DNA of 38,474 bases from Secundilactobacillus silagincola (GCF_002583405.1 NZ_BCMJ01000001.1:1-38474), one strand, 5' to 3'. Counted from the first letter of the stretch, positions 9,369-17,760 are shown. The notes: generated from the sequence alone by a model not told the origin. Program-made: numbers and translations.

Positions 9369-9806
9369 TTGGACACTGAGGAACACGATGCATTTAAAGC
9401 TTTTAGTCAAAAAGTAAACTGGCACCTTGGTATCGGTGATGTGGCAGCCGCTACCGGTGTATCACAGAGTCAATTGAGATACTGGGAACAAAAAGGCTTC
9501 ATTGAGAGTGAAAAAGTGAATGGGCAGAACCGAAAATATTCATATGACATGCTCATCCGGGTCTTCATGATCAACAGTTTTATTAAAGAAGGCTTCACTT
9601 TAGCCGCTGCTGTAAAGCGGGCATCAGAACATCGCGAAACGATGAAACTATTGAGACAATCCATGATTGACCGTTTCCAAGGGATTGAAAAAGTCGATGG
9701 TTATCCCGCGGTCAATCTGGGCTACATGGATGATGAGCATACTAAGGTGCTCTATCTGGTCGTTAAAGAAAACGGTACTGACATTAAAATCGTCCCGAAA
9801 AACTAA
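9369..9806 (+). CDS. MerR family transcriptional regulator
   Basis: The protein has 145 residues. An N-terminal winged helix-turn-helix of MerR type is visible at about residues 18-85, including IGDVAAATGVSQSQLRYWEQ and a second, wing-like segment. The C-terminal part is short and has no cysteine cluster for metal binding, so an organic ligand or protein partner is more likely. The start is TTG at 9369, with AGAGG 7 bases before it; no better ATG exists nearby. It is divergent from the MFS exporter, which it probably controls. Confidence 0.85.
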   Translation: MDTEEHDAFKAFSQKVNWHLGIGDVAAATGVSQSQLRYWEQKGFIESEKVNGQNRKYSYDMLIRVFMINSFIKEGFTLAAAVKRASEHRETMKLLRQSMIDRFQGIEKVDGYPAVNLGYMDDEHTKVLYLVVKENGTDIKIVPKN

Positions 9807-9818
9807 TATGAACTGTTT

Positions 9819-9858
9819 AAAAAGGAGTTTCCAGTCATTCACTGGAAACCCCTTTTTT
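9819..9858. terminator. Terminator between convergent merR-type and DUF4097 genes
   Basis: GTTTCCAGT pairs with ACTGGAAAC around CATTC, extended by GG/CC after one mismatch. The hairpin is flanked by five A on the left and six T on the right, so it can act in both directions. It lies 12 bases after the regulator stop and just before the end of the minus-strand DUF4097 gene. Confidence 0.85.
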
Positions 9859-9864
9859 GATTAT

Positions 9865-10800
9865 CTACCTTGTTACCGTCACATCACCATTCGACGAATT
9901 CAGTTGGAAGGTTTGACCATTTGATTTAGCCTTGCCGTAATTATTCTGACTCTTTCCGTAAATGGCAGTATCACCATTGGAACTGCTGGCGTGAATTGCT
10001 GTGCCATTTCGTGGCATGATTCGAGCCGTTACATCACCATTACCGGAATCCGCTGTCAGCATATTGTTAACGTCTTGATCTTCAAGGTTAAGATTCCCTT
10101 GAGCGCTAGTCACCGTCAAATTCTGCCAACGATTATGACTCAACATCACATCACCATCGCTTGAGCGAACCCGGCTGTCGGCCTGATCAAACCGACTGTT
10201 ACGAATCGTCACATCGCCGGCAGAATTAAGGTTCAAACCTTTATTATAAGTGACATTATCCATGTTGGTATCACCATAAGTTTCATGCAGTAACACCAAG
10301 GATTTCGAAATAGTCACATTTGAAAGGTTTAAATCCCCATTGCTAGTATTTTTAAAATTTTCAATGGCTAAATCAGCAACGGTTAAACTCATTTCTCTAC
10401 GATTATCGATAGTTTTGATCTGCGTTTTCTTTGGTACCGTCACTTCAATCTTTGGTGAGCCCATATTCGTATTAAAGTCCCCCAGCATAACGTGCGTTTT
10501 AGCACCACTTGAAATGGTCAGTTCATTCCCTATGACGCTGGTTTTAATCTGATCACTCTTATTACCATGCACCGTCACTTTTGCCACGTTGCCACGGTGA
10601 ACCGAAACGGGGCCGTAGACGTCGGCATCAATCTTAACGGTATCAACCCGGTTAATTTCACGAGTTTGGGTGATTTTTTCGTCAGTCTTTAACCCGTTAT
10701 CCCAGTAAACCGACTTAACGCCGCCCTTACCGATACCAACCGCCAGCATGATACCGCCAACAATCAAGATGATGAGTCCAGTAAAGAAAGTCTTTTTCAT
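9865..10800 (-). CDS. DUF4097 family beta-repeat envelope protein
   Basis: This 311-residue protein has one N-terminal membrane anchor (about residues 4-23). The rest is a repetitive beta-strand domain with recurrent S-x-G-D / NGDV turns typical of DUF4097 putative adhesins, which form a right-handed beta-helix-like fold. It is the last gene of a PadR / HAAS / DUF4097 cluster, a common Firmicutes envelope-stress arrangement. Its ATG overlaps the TGA of the upstream gene in an ATGA. The exact molecular role is unknown for the family. Confidence 0.82.
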   Translation of the reverse strand: MKKTFFTGLIILIVGGIMLAVGIGKGGVKSVYWDNGLKTDEKITQTREINRVDTVKIDADVYGPVSVHRGNVAKVTVHGNKSDQIKTSVIGNELTISSGAKTHVMLGDFNTNMGSPKIEVTVPKKTQIKTIDNRREMSLTVADLAIENFKNTSNGDLNLSNVTISKSLVLLHETYGDTNMDNVTYNKGLNLNSAGDVTIRNSRFDQADSRVRSSDGDVMLSHNRWQNLTVTSAQGNLNLEDQDVNNMLTADSGNGDVTARIMPRNGTAIHASSSNGDTAIYGKSQNNYGKAKSNGQTFQLNSSNGDVTVTR

Positions 10801-11447
10801 TTTTGGTCACGCTCCTTTTCTGCCTGGTTGCGAGAGGTTAACTTACCATATAACCAACGACTGAAGGATAAGGTCACGTGGATTGCACCACGAATTAACC
10901 AGTTGAATGCTGGAATCAACGCGATGAAGAGCCCGATAACCATTAACCCGCCACCGATATACACTAATCCGGTTGTAAACGACTGACCGATAATACCAAT
11001 TCCAACGCCAAGTACAACTATTCCGGCGACGACTAAAGCAACGATCGTCACGATGATGGCAAAAATAATTGCTGCAGCTCCGACCATCACACCAAACAAA
11101 GTTGCCAACACAGCAATGGCGATGGGAATCGTTAGGGGTGTGGACAAAATGGCCAACAGAATTAGCCAAATCGTGCGAACTTGACGGCGTGAATGGGCTG
11201 CTCGACCACTCATAGTCTGACCCTCTTCTTCAGGGGAATCCAATAACCGAATCGAGTAATCAGCCAGAACTTTTCGCGCTAACTGACGTGGTGATCCTAG
11301 CTCAGCTACAGCAGCTTCGTATGTCTCAAACCCACCATCCGCTAAGTATTCCGCGTAAAAGTTCACAACTTCATCCAGTTCATCTTCACTCAGCTGATTG
11401 AGATAAGCTTTAAACTCCGCGATGTATTTATCCATGATTATTTTCAT
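10797..11447 (-). CDS. HAAS-domain (DUF1700-type) membrane protein
   Basis: Residues about 5-70 form the helical HAAS domain (YIAEFKAYLNQLSEDELDEV, then a GSPRQLARKVLADY helix). Two long hydrophobic blocks follow (about 92-155 and 160-185). The family is co-encoded with PadR regulators and DUF4097 proteins and is thought to transmit envelope signals. Two starts are possible: ATG at 11447, which sits directly on the GGGG of the upstream gene, and ATG at 11435 (MDKYIAEF), which leaves room for that GGGG as ribosome binding site. The second fits the usual family start better. It overlaps the PadR gene by about 20 bases or fewer. Confidence 0.82.
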   Translation of the reverse strand: MKIIMDKYIAEFKAYLNQLSEDELDEVVNFYAEYLADGGFETYEAAVAELGSPRQLARKVLADYSIRLLDSPEEEGQTMSGRAAHSRRQVRTIWLILLAILSTPLTIPIAIAVLATLFGVMVGAAAIIFAIIVTIVALVVAGIVVLGVGIGIIGQSFTTGLVYIGGGLMVIGLFIALIPAFNWLIRGAIHVTLSFSRWLYGKLTSRNQAEKERDQK

Positions 11448-11748
11448 CCCCTAACATTGAATCGATACCTAACTTAAAGTCTTGCCACTCTTTTTGAATT
11501 GTTGCCAAACGCGCTTTTCCATCCGCCGTGATCTGATAATAACGCCGGTTACGACCCTGATATGGCTCATCATAAGTCGTTAGCCAACCGTTTTTCTTCA
11601 GCCGCCGCAGTACTGGGTACATAGTGGACTCAGATACCGTGATGGCTTGCTGAACCCGTTGCGTCAGCGCGTAACCGTAGTAGTCTTGCTGCGCCAAGAT
11701 TGCCAGCACACTGCCATCTAATAATTCAGAACTGACTTGTATGGCCAT
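11428..11748 (-). CDS. PadR family transcriptional regulator
   Basis: This 106-residue protein is a compact PadR winged helix. It has the characteristic sequence order: DGSVLAILAQQDYYGYAL, then STMYPVLRRLKKNGWL as recognition helix, then NRRYYQITADGKARL as the wing. The length is typical of the short PadR-s2 type. It leads the operon with the HAAS and DUF4097 genes and has a GGAGG ribosome binding site. An AT-rich palindrome overlaps its own -10 box, so negative autoregulation is likely. Confidence 0.9.
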   Translation of the reverse strand: MAIQVSSELLDGSVLAILAQQDYYGYALTQRVQQAITVSESTMYPVLRRLKKNGWLTTYDEPYQGRNRRYYQITADGKARLATIQKEWQDFKLGIDSMLGDENNHG

Positions 11749-11765
11749 ACCGTTTACCTCCTACA

Positions 11766-11795
11766 ATATTATACGTCATATAATATGATTCCAAA
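11766..11795 (-). promoter_or_regulatory. PadR operon promoter and palindromic operator
   Basis: ATATTATA-N5-TATAATAT (11766-11786) is a perfect 8-bp inverted repeat. Its left arm contains the minus-strand -10 TATAAT (11768-11773), with a weak -35 TTTGGA (11790-11795) 16 bp away. A dimeric repressor bound here would occlude the -10 box. Confidence 0.6.
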
Positions 11796-11857
11796 CACAG
11801 TGTACTTGAGTTAATAGATCTTGTCAATTATAAGATGGCTGATTATCGTAAAAGAGA

Positions 11858-11863
11858 TATAAT
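11858..11863 (+). promoter_or_regulatory. -10 box of the PNPOx-like gene
   Basis: A consensus TATAAT lies 32 bases before the start codon. No good -35 hexamer is present at 16-18 bp, so the promoter may be weak or activator-dependent. Confidence 0.5.
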
Positions 11864-11894
11864 AGACTAAGCAAACTTCAAGGAGGAAACTATT

Positions 11895-12329
11895 ATGACC
11901 ACCAAAGAAACCTACACTTACGTTTTAGAAAACGCCATGAACTTGGCTTTAGCCACCGAATCATTGGCAGGCCACACGCCTAATGTCCGGACCGTTAACT
12001 TTTTATATTTCCCCGAAGAATCCGAAAACACCGTGTACATTGCAACTGCAAAAGATGACGATAAGGTTAAGGAAATTGCGGCTAACCCGCACGTTTCATT
12101 TACAACCACACCACTTTCAGTTGAAGATTCCAGCACGGTCAGAGTCACTGGTGCTGATACCAAGATGGTAAACGAACGTCGCAACGAGCTGTTCGTCACC
12201 ATGGACAAAAAGTACGCCAGCTTCTCAGTCTTTGATCAAAAGGCGCGCGACAACATGAACGTTTATGCTGTCACCTTTAACGAAGCGGAAGTCTTTGGCC
12301 ACGGGATTCATAAAATTTCTTTTGACTAA
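11895..12329 (+). CDS. Pyridoxamine 5'-phosphate oxidase-like flavin-binding protein
   Basis: The protein has 144 residues, a single-domain split-barrel of the PNPOx-like superfamily. N-terminal MNLALATES-x-GHTPNVRTVNF matches the first two barrel strands, which bind the FMN phosphate. It is followed by YIATAKDDDKVKEIAANPHVSF, a typical signature. Family members bind FMN or F420 and reduce diverse small molecules; the substrate cannot be read from sequence. AGGAGG sits 6 bases before the ATG. It stands alone between the PadR operon and the convergent arg operon. Confidence 0.8.
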   Translation: MTTKETYTYVLENAMNLALATESLAGHTPNVRTVNFLYFPEESENTVYIATAKDDDKVKEIAANPHVSFTTTPLSVEDSSTVRVTGADTKMVNERRNELFVTMDKKYASFSVFDQKARDNMNVYAVTFNEAEVFGHGIHKISFD

Positions 12330-12346
12330 CTCTTTTCAAACCAAAT

Positions 12347-12397
12347 AAAATAAGCCTGCTATTTCGCCGTCAATGGCTGAAAAAGCAGGCTTATTTT
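12347..12397. terminator. Bidirectional terminator between the PNPOx gene and argD
   Basis: A perfect 14-bp stem (12347-12360 with 12384-12397) reads AAAATAAGCCTGCT on its left arm. It closes a 23-base loop and carries A-rich and T-rich ends that serve both converging genes. Confidence 0.85.
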
Positions 12398-12404
12398 GTT
12401 TGAT

Positions 12405-13547
12405 TTATTTCTCTTCAAGTGTCTGATAAATCGTATGCAGACCACTCAACAAGTCATTCTTACTCATCACTAACGGTGGTAACAAACGTAACGTGTTACC
12501 GACTGCTGAAAGTGTCAGCAGTCCTTTTTTGTGTAGCGCTTTAATAACGTCGTTGACAGCTAGATCATCGGTCAAATGAATTCCAATCATCAAACCTCGA
12601 CCACTGACTGATTTAACGACTTTTAAGTCATCAAAGCGATCCAGTTCAGCCCAAACAGCCCCTGCTTTATCCTGAACTTTTTCCAAAAAAGCTGGCGTTA
12701 GCTGAGTCAAAACAGCTTGTGCAGCGGCCATTGTTAGTGGATTGCCGGCAAAGGTTGAACCGTGAGTACCTGGACCAAAAGCTGATCCCAGTTTAGCTTT
12801 ACCAATCATGGCACCCACGGGTAACCCGTTAGCCAAGGCTTTAGCCGAAGTCACAATGTCGGGATCCAAGCCAACCCCTTGATAGGCAAACTTGTAGCCA
12901 GTCCGGCCAATACCAGTCTGCACTTCATCCACAATGAATAAAGTGTTCGTTTTCTGGCATTTATCCTGAACCGCGTGCAACCAGTCTTGGTCACCAACGA
13001 TGACGCCACCTTCACCTTGAATCACTTCGAGGATCACCGCAGCCAAATCATCCGTAATGGCATCCAAAGAACTCATGTCGTTGTAGTCCGCAAAACTAAT
13101 GTCTGGGACCAATGGCGCAAACCCTTCTTTAATGTGGTCATTGCCAGTCATAGACATTGAACCATACGTCCGACCATGAAATGAATGGTTGAATGACAGT
13201 ATCTTTGATTTACCTGTGGCTTTACGAGCCAGCTTTAGGGCAGCTTCATTAGCCTCCGTACCAGAATTAGCAAAGAAGACTAACTTATCTTCGTCGCCAA
13301 CTAAGAGTTCAGCAACGGCTTCTTGCAGATGGTTTTGATAGAGGTTAGAAATATGCCATATTTTGGTAAGTTGCACGTTCACAGCGTTTTGAATCTTAGT
13401 GTTTTGATAGCCAAAGTTGCAAACGCCGATACCTGAAGTGAAATCTAAGTAGTCTTGGCCCTGATCATCTGTAATAACGACGCCATTGCCAGAAATCGGT
13501 TCAAACGAAAACCGGTCATAAGTTGGAAATACGTGTGTCATACTCAT
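12405..13547 (-). CDS. argD: Acetylornithine aminotransferase
   Basis: A PLP-dependent class III aminotransferase of 380 residues. It converts N-acetylglutamate semialdehyde to N2-acetylornithine with glutamate as amino donor. Visible features are the phosphate-binding NSGTEANEAALKLAR (about 94-108), the FIVDEVQTGIGRTG block (204-217) with the cofactor aspartate, and the Schiff-base lysine K236 in TSAKALANGLP. The length is usual for short bacterial ArgD. It is the last gene of argCJBD, starting 1 base after the argB stop. Ornithine-specific or acetyl-specific use is assigned from the operon. Confidence 0.95.
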   Translation of the reverse strand: MSMTHVFPTYDRFSFEPISGNGVVITDDQGQDYLDFTSGIGVCNFGYQNTKIQNAVNVQLTKIWHISNLYQNHLQEAVAELLVGDEDKLVFFANSGTEANEAALKLARKATGKSKILSFNHSFHGRTYGSMSMTGNDHIKEGFAPLVPDISFADYNDMSSLDAITDDLAAVILEVIQGEGGVIVGDQDWLHAVQDKCQKTNTLFIVDEVQTGIGRTGYKFAYQGVGLDPDIVTSAKALANGLPVGAMIGKAKLGSAFGPGTHGSTFAGNPLTMAAAQAVLTQLTPAFLEKVQDKAGAVWAELDRFDDLKVVKSVSGRGLMIGIHLTDDLAVNDVIKALHKKGLLTLSAVGNTLRLLPPLVMSKNDLLSGLHTIYQTLEEK

Positions 13548-13548
13548 T

Positions 13549-14292
13549 TCAATCGGTTACCTCCATTTTTAAAGTTGTTCCAGGATGGGTTAATTGATCC
13601 GTGATGCATACCGCGTGAACCCCGGCATGAACAGCTTCAACCGCTGCTGAGAGTTTCGGTTGCATCCCATCTGTAATCACTTTGTCTTCAATTAGTTGTG
13701 GTAGGTCTTGTGGAATCATCGCAGAAATGACTTTACCATTTTTTAAAACGCCGGGAACGTCCGTCAGCAAATAAAGCTGGCTGGCTTTTAAAACCCGCGC
13801 AACATCCGCAGCCGCCGTATCAGCGTTCACGTTCAGCCATTCGCCATCTCGAGTGAGGGCAAGCGGTGCTAAAACGCCGATTTGACCACTCAGAATCTTA
13901 GAAAGGGCCAGTTCATTTACGCCAGTAATACTGCCTACCGCACCGTATTTAGCTTGATCGACATACGTTCCCGTCAGTAATTGCTGGTCAGAAGCATTCA
14001 AACCAATCGCAGCCAAGCCTTCGTGAGCCAACCGCATCAATAATGCGGGTTGGGTATTGCCTAACAACACCATTTTTGTTAGCGATAAAGTTTCTTCATC
14101 CGTAACCCGGATACCGTTTTTCTTAACGGTGGGAATATTCAATTTCGCTGACAACTTAGAGATTTGCGGACCGCCACCGTGAATCAATAACACTTTTTTA
14201 CCGGCTTGACGCCATTGACGCAACTGCTCGAAGAAGTCGCTGTTCAGTTTTGAAATGGCGTTGCCGCCAATTTTAACAATGATAAGATTCAC
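13549..14292 (-). CDS. argB: Acetylglutamate kinase
   Basis: This enzyme phosphorylates N-acetylglutamate. An IIVKIGGNAI stretch opens the amino acid kinase fold, HGGGPQI binds substrate and phosphate, and a LLTDVPGVL segment follows. I place the start at GTG 14292 because AGGGAG lies 9 bases before it. An in-frame GTG at 14301 would lie right against that site and would give 250 residues instead of 247. The gene follows argJ by about 15 bases and runs into argD. The protein lacks the N-terminal helix of arginine-inhibited hexameric kinases, so feedback inhibition is not expected; that is an inference from length. Confidence 0.93.
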   Translation of the reverse strand: MNLIIVKIGGNAISKLNSDFFEQLRQWRQAGKKVLLIHGGGPQISKLSAKLNIPTVKKNGIRVTDEETLSLTKMVLLGNTQPALLMRLAHEGLAAIGLNASDQQLLTGTYVDQAKYGAVGSITGVNELALSKILSGQIGVLAPLALTRDGEWLNVNADTAAADVARVLKASQLYLLTDVPGVLKNGKVISAMIPQDLPQLIEDKVITDGMQPKLSAAVEAVHAGVHAVCITDQLTHPGTTLKMEVTD

Positions 14293-14307
14293 GATTCGCA
14301 CTCCCTT

Positions 14308-15516
14308 TTAAGTATGATAACTGGCATTGATTTTGACGTAATTATAAGTTAAATCACAACCCCAGGCTTGGCCTGAAGCTGAACCAACGTGTAAGTTAAC
14401 GTCAATAACGACTTTGTTAGCCCCCATACTATCACTTGCTGCCTGCTGGTCAAAGGGTAAACCCAAACTATCTTCAACCATTTTAATACCGTTGACTTCA
14501 ATATCCACGTGTTCAATATCCACGTGGGCGTTGGTCATCCCAATGGTAGAGATGATCCGGCCCCAGTTAGGGTCTTGCCCAAAGATGGCGGCTTTCACCA
14601 AGTTGGAACCGACGATTGCCTTAGCAACTTCTTGGCCTTCAAGGTCGCTGAATGCACCCTCAACGTTGCATTCTACCAACTTAGTAGCACCTTCACCATC
14701 TGCAGCAATCTGCTTGGCTAATTCTTGCAAAACCAAATGCAGGCCAGCTTGGAAAATTGAAAAGTCAGCATCATCGGTACTGGCCAACTTAGGTGCGCCA
14801 GCCATACCGTTCGCCATGACCACAACCATGTCGTTGGTAGAAGTGTCGCCATCAACAGTGATTTGATTAAACGTCGTGTCAACGTTTTGACTTAAGGTCT
14901 GTTGCAGGAGTTCACCATCGATACCAGCATCGGTTGTCACAAAGCCCAGCATCGTGGCCATCTTAGGATGAATCATTCCTGACCCTTTTGCGAAACCGGT
15001 GATAGTGACCGTTTTGCCACCCATTTTAATTTGAACGCAGGCCTGCTTAGGCTTTTTGTCAGTGGTCATAACAGCCTTTGTCACGTTGTCATCGTGATGC
15101 GGGCTTAATTTTTCAATTCCCGCCGTTACCTTATCCATTGGTAATTGGGCGCCAATTAATCCCGTGGAAGCCACACCGACTAAGTTTAAATCGATGCCTA
15201 ATTTTTCGCTCATCAATTTCTGTTCAGTCAGAGCATTCTGTTCACCTTGCTTACCCGTACACGAGTTAGCACAGGCGCTATTCATAACAACGGCTTGCAA
15301 CTGATGATCTTGGTTAATCGTATTCTTGGTGAGTTTGGTTGGTGCCGCCTGAAATTTATTGGTGGTGTATGTACCGGCAGCACTGGCTGGTACTTCAGAA
15401 ACAAGGTAGCCAAAGTCTAGTTTGTCACTCACACCAAGCCCCATCTCAATGCCATCGTTATAGTATCCTGTGGGCCATTGGAAATTTGTTAATGTCACTT
15501 CATCGGTTTTTATCAT
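14308..15516 (-). CDS. argJ: Bifunctional ornithine acetyltransferase / N-acetylglutamate synthase
   Basis: ArgJ recycles the acetyl group from acetylornithine to glutamate and, in bifunctional forms, also uses acetyl-CoA. The 402-residue precursor contains the self-cleavage site GSGMIHPKMATML, with nucleophile T188 starting the beta chain. The C-terminus (INASYHT) is in family style. Presence of this gene with no argA or argE in view indicates the cyclic pathway. Mono- versus bifunctionality cannot be told from sequence. An AAAGAAG site precedes the ATG. Confidence 0.95.
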   Translation of the reverse strand: MIKTDEVTLTNFQWPTGYYNDGIEMGLGVSDKLDFGYLVSEVPASAAGTYTTNKFQAAPTKLTKNTINQDHQLQAVVMNSACANSCTGKQGEQNALTEQKLMSEKLGIDLNLVGVASTGLIGAQLPMDKVTAGIEKLSPHHDDNVTKAVMTTDKKPKQACVQIKMGGKTVTITGFAKGSGMIHPKMATMLGFVTTDAGIDGELLQQTLSQNVDTTFNQITVDGDTSTNDMVVVMANGMAGAPKLASTDDADFSIFQAGLHLVLQELAKQIAADGEGATKLVECNVEGAFSDLEGQEVAKAIVGSNLVKAAIFGQDPNWGRIISTIGMTNAHVDIEHVDIEVNGIKMVEDSLGLPFDQQAASDSMGANKVVIDVNLHVGSASGQAWGCDLTYNYVKINASYHT

Positions 15517-15550
15517 ACGCGTTCTTCTTTCTCATTCTCAATTTTTGGTT

Positions 15551-16588
15551 TTAAACAAAGGCTGGTAAGGTTGGCAGCCCTGTCGTTTCAGTTAAATTAA
15601 ACAAGTGATTGAAGTTTTGAACCGCCTGTCCAGCGGCACCCTTCATTAAATTATCAATAACACTGATCACCATTACGGTCTGAGTAATCGGATTGTAGAC
15701 AACACCGATATCACAGTTGTTTGTGCCAACGACTTCTTTTAGATCCGGTGTTGTTCCGTCCAAGACGTGAACAAAATTCGAATCTGCGTAATCCTGGTTG
15801 AAAGCCGCCATCAGTTTTTCCTGATCAACACCCGGTTTAACTTTGGCGTAGATGCTTGCCATCAAGCCAGTGGTGAGTGGTAACAGCGTGGTACTGAACT
15901 GAATCGCGTTAACGGATCCGTTCCACTTTTTGAGTTGAGCGACGATTTCTGGAATGTGTTTGTGGGTGTTCAATCCATAAAGCTGCAAGTTATCGTTAGT
16001 CGCCGTGAAGTGGGTGATTGCTGTTAGCTTCTTGCCAGCACCGGATGTACCTGATTTGGCATCCACCACGATGGTATCTGGATCAATCAAATCACTTTGA
16101 ACCATGGGAGCTAAACCTAGGAGCGTTGCGGTTGCGTAACAGCCTGGGTTAGCAATGTAATTGGTTCCCGATTGATAAAAATCAGCTAGACTGTAAGTTG
16201 CTTTTTGCAAATGTTCAGCTGATGCAGCTGGTTTGTGATACCACTTCTCATACTCTGCCGGATCTGGTAAACGATAATCGCCAGACAAATCAATGACTGG
16301 AAAATCAGCATCGATAAAGTCACTAGCGAGTTGACTTGAAACCCCAGCGGAAGTTGCAAAGAAGACCGCTGCATTGTCCGCCATGATCTTTTGCGGATCA
16401 AACTTTTGAATCTTGATGTGTTGTCCATGAAAACCCGGAATCAATTCATCGAGATAGCGGACCTCACCATCTTTCCCTTCATCTTGATGTCCATATAAAT
16501 TAATTTGGTCGATTGCCGGGTGCTTAGCGAGCAACGTGTAAAGCACTGTGCCACTGTAGCCGGTAACGCCTACTATCGCAACGTCCAT
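15551..16588 (-). CDS. argC: N-acetyl-gamma-glutamyl-phosphate reductase
   Basis: This NADPH-dependent enzyme reduces acetylglutamyl phosphate to the semialdehyde. The N-terminus has the Rossmann motif VAIVGVTGYSG; the catalytic cysteine lies in NPGCYATATLLGL (about residue 150). I start at ATG 16588, because GAGGTG ends 6 bases before it. The in-frame GTG at 16597 overlaps that ribosome binding site, so it is unlikely. First gene of argCJBD; the promoter is described at 16634-16662. No argF, argG, argH or carAB follow. Confidence 0.95.
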   Translation of the reverse strand: MDVAIVGVTGYSGTVLYTLLAKHPAIDQINLYGHQDEGKDGEVRYLDELIPGFHGQHIKIQKFDPQKIMADNAAVFFATSAGVSSQLASDFIDADFPVIDLSGDYRLPDPAEYEKWYHKPAASAEHLQKATYSLADFYQSGTNYIANPGCYATATLLGLAPMVQSDLIDPDTIVVDAKSGTSGAGKKLTAITHFTATNDNLQLYGLNTHKHIPEIVAQLKKWNGSVNAIQFSTTLLPLTTGLMASIYAKVKPGVDQEKLMAAFNQDYADSNFVHVLDGTTPDLKEVVGTNNCDIGVVYNPITQTVMVISVIDNLMKGAAGQAVQNFNHLFNLTETTGLPTLPAFV

Positions 16589-16633
16589 TGGTTTCACCTC
16601 ACAAATTTTTTGTTGTTATTTCGTATGCGTCTT

Positions 16634-16676
16634 ACTATAGGCGCATCATTTAAAAAATGCAATATTTTTTATTGAA
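16634..16676 (-). promoter_or_regulatory. arg operon promoter with overlapping dyad (possible ARG box)
   Basis: On the minus strand TTGCAT (16657-16662) and TATAGT (16634-16639) are 17 bp apart. The -35 lies in a 19-bp AT-rich near-palindrome at 16658-16676 (TGCAATA-N5-TATTGAA, 6 of 7 arm positions symmetric). Its size and AT character resemble ARG boxes bound by ArgR, but the match to the TGAAT/ATTCA core is imperfect. Confidence 0.6.
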
Positions 16677-16698
16677 TTTATCAAAAAAAGCCTAATTT

Positions 16699-16734
16699 AT
16701 GTATATTATCTACATTTTTAATGCTAATATACAT
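16699..16734. promoter_or_regulatory. Spaced 10-bp inverted repeat upstream of argC
   Basis: ATGTATATTA (16699-16708) and TAATATACAT (16725-16734) are perfect inverted arms 16 bp apart, about three helical turns from arm to arm. It lies upstream of the arg promoter. It may be a distal operator half-pair for ArgR or for the divergent regulator. Confidence 0.45.
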
Positions 16735-16799
16735 TTATTTTTGAATAATAAGCACTAAAAACAGATGGACAAATTCGGCTTAACTTTCCTTTTAATAAT

Positions 16800-16813
16800 T
16801 GTTAGCGTTTACA
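16800..16813. promoter_or_regulatory. cre-like catabolite control site
   Basis: TGTTAGCGTTTACA fits every defined position of the CcpA consensus TGWNANCGNTNWCA. It is about 40 bp upstream of the -35 of the helix-turn-helix gene and about 140 bp from the arg promoter, a position compatible with activation of the former or weak control of both. Confidence 0.6.
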
Positions 16814-16849
16814 ATAAAAGTTTCATTTCTAAACTCGATTTATGACCAA

Positions 16850-16878
16850 ACGACAGTCATATAATAATCTGTTATAAT
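16850..16878 (+). promoter_or_regulatory. Promoter of the helix-turn-helix/TPR regulator
   Basis: TATAAT (16873-16878) lies 17 bp after ACGACA (16850-16855, four of six positions of TTGACA). Transcription would begin about 27 bases before the ATG. Confidence 0.6.
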
Positions 16879-16911
16879 ATAATTCAAATACTAGATATGA
16901 GATGATCAATC

Positions 16912-17760
16912 ATGAATATTGAACGCTTTATCAAAGCGCGTAAAGCGATGGATCTATCACAGGCTGAACTCTGTGATGGCATTTGTACGCAAGCGACGCT
17001 AAGTAAATTTGAAAATTCCGGTAAGGCACCTGCGATTCGCATCTTGACGCAGCTCTGTGCCCGTTTAAATTTAACACTTGATGACGTTTTTCCAGTTAAT
17101 CCGCCAGCTCAGTCAGAAGCTAACCAGCTACTGGATCAAGCTGAATATAAACTGATTACGAGTGAATACGATAGTGCTAACGATGACCTCGATCAGGTTG
17201 ATTTTGAAAATCTGTCACTTCATGGTCAGATGCAGTATTACTTTGTGAAGGGCTATTTATCAGCGTTACTGGAAAAACCAATTGCTGATACCCTGTACTA
17301 CTTCAACTTGATTCTTAACGATTTGGATGATAGCCATAGTACGATTTTTACTCAACTGGCTTATACCGGAAGTGGTATCGCCTACGGACATAATAATGAG
17401 AATCAGAAAAGTGAATTTTACTTTCAGAAGGTCTTTGAAGGGTTACACATCCTGCCGTTGACCGATAATAAAGCCATTTGGCGTGCGCTGAACATGGTCT
17501 TTTATACCGCTGAGTATTTTGCCCACGTCAAAGACTACAAAACCAGTGATTCATTATTACAGTATGGCTATGAAATTTGCGCGAATAATCACGTCACTTA
17601 TTATTCAGCACGCATCTGTTTCCGTCGTGCTCAAAACGCCATTGCTGAGGGCAAGGATAGTGATACGATCACTGATCTGTTGAATGATGCTAAAGCCTTC
17701 GCTCGAATGAATGATAACCAGAAGCTGTTGGCGCGTATTGAAAATACTAACGTTAAGTGA
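16912..17760 (+). CDS. Helix-turn-helix regulator with TPR-like C-terminal domain (Rgg/RNPP-like)
   Basis: This 282-residue protein has an N-terminal XRE-type helix-turn-helix (about residues 4-60, SQAELCDGICTQATLSKFEN). A long all-helical region follows (about 70-280), with repeated aromatic/small-residue helices of TPR type. That layout is shared by RNPP-family peptide-sensing regulators and their Rgg-like relatives; a cognate peptide gene is not visible next to it. It is divergent from argC and has a cre-like site upstream. It may regulate arg genes, but this is only positional. An oriented structured element follows its stop codon by 8 bases. Confidence 0.78.
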   Translation: MNIERFIKARKAMDLSQAELCDGICTQATLSKFENSGKAPAIRILTQLCARLNLTLDDVFPVNPPAQSEANQLLDQAEYKLITSEYDSANDDLDQVDFENLSLHGQMQYYFVKGYLSALLEKPIADTLYYFNLILNDLDDSHSTIFTQLAYTGSGIAYGHNNENQKSEFYFQKVFEGLHILPLTDNKAIWRALNMVFYTAEYFAHVKDYKTSDSLLQYGYEICANNHVTYYSARICFRRAQNAIAEGKDSDTITDLLNDAKAFARMNDNQKLLARIENTNVK

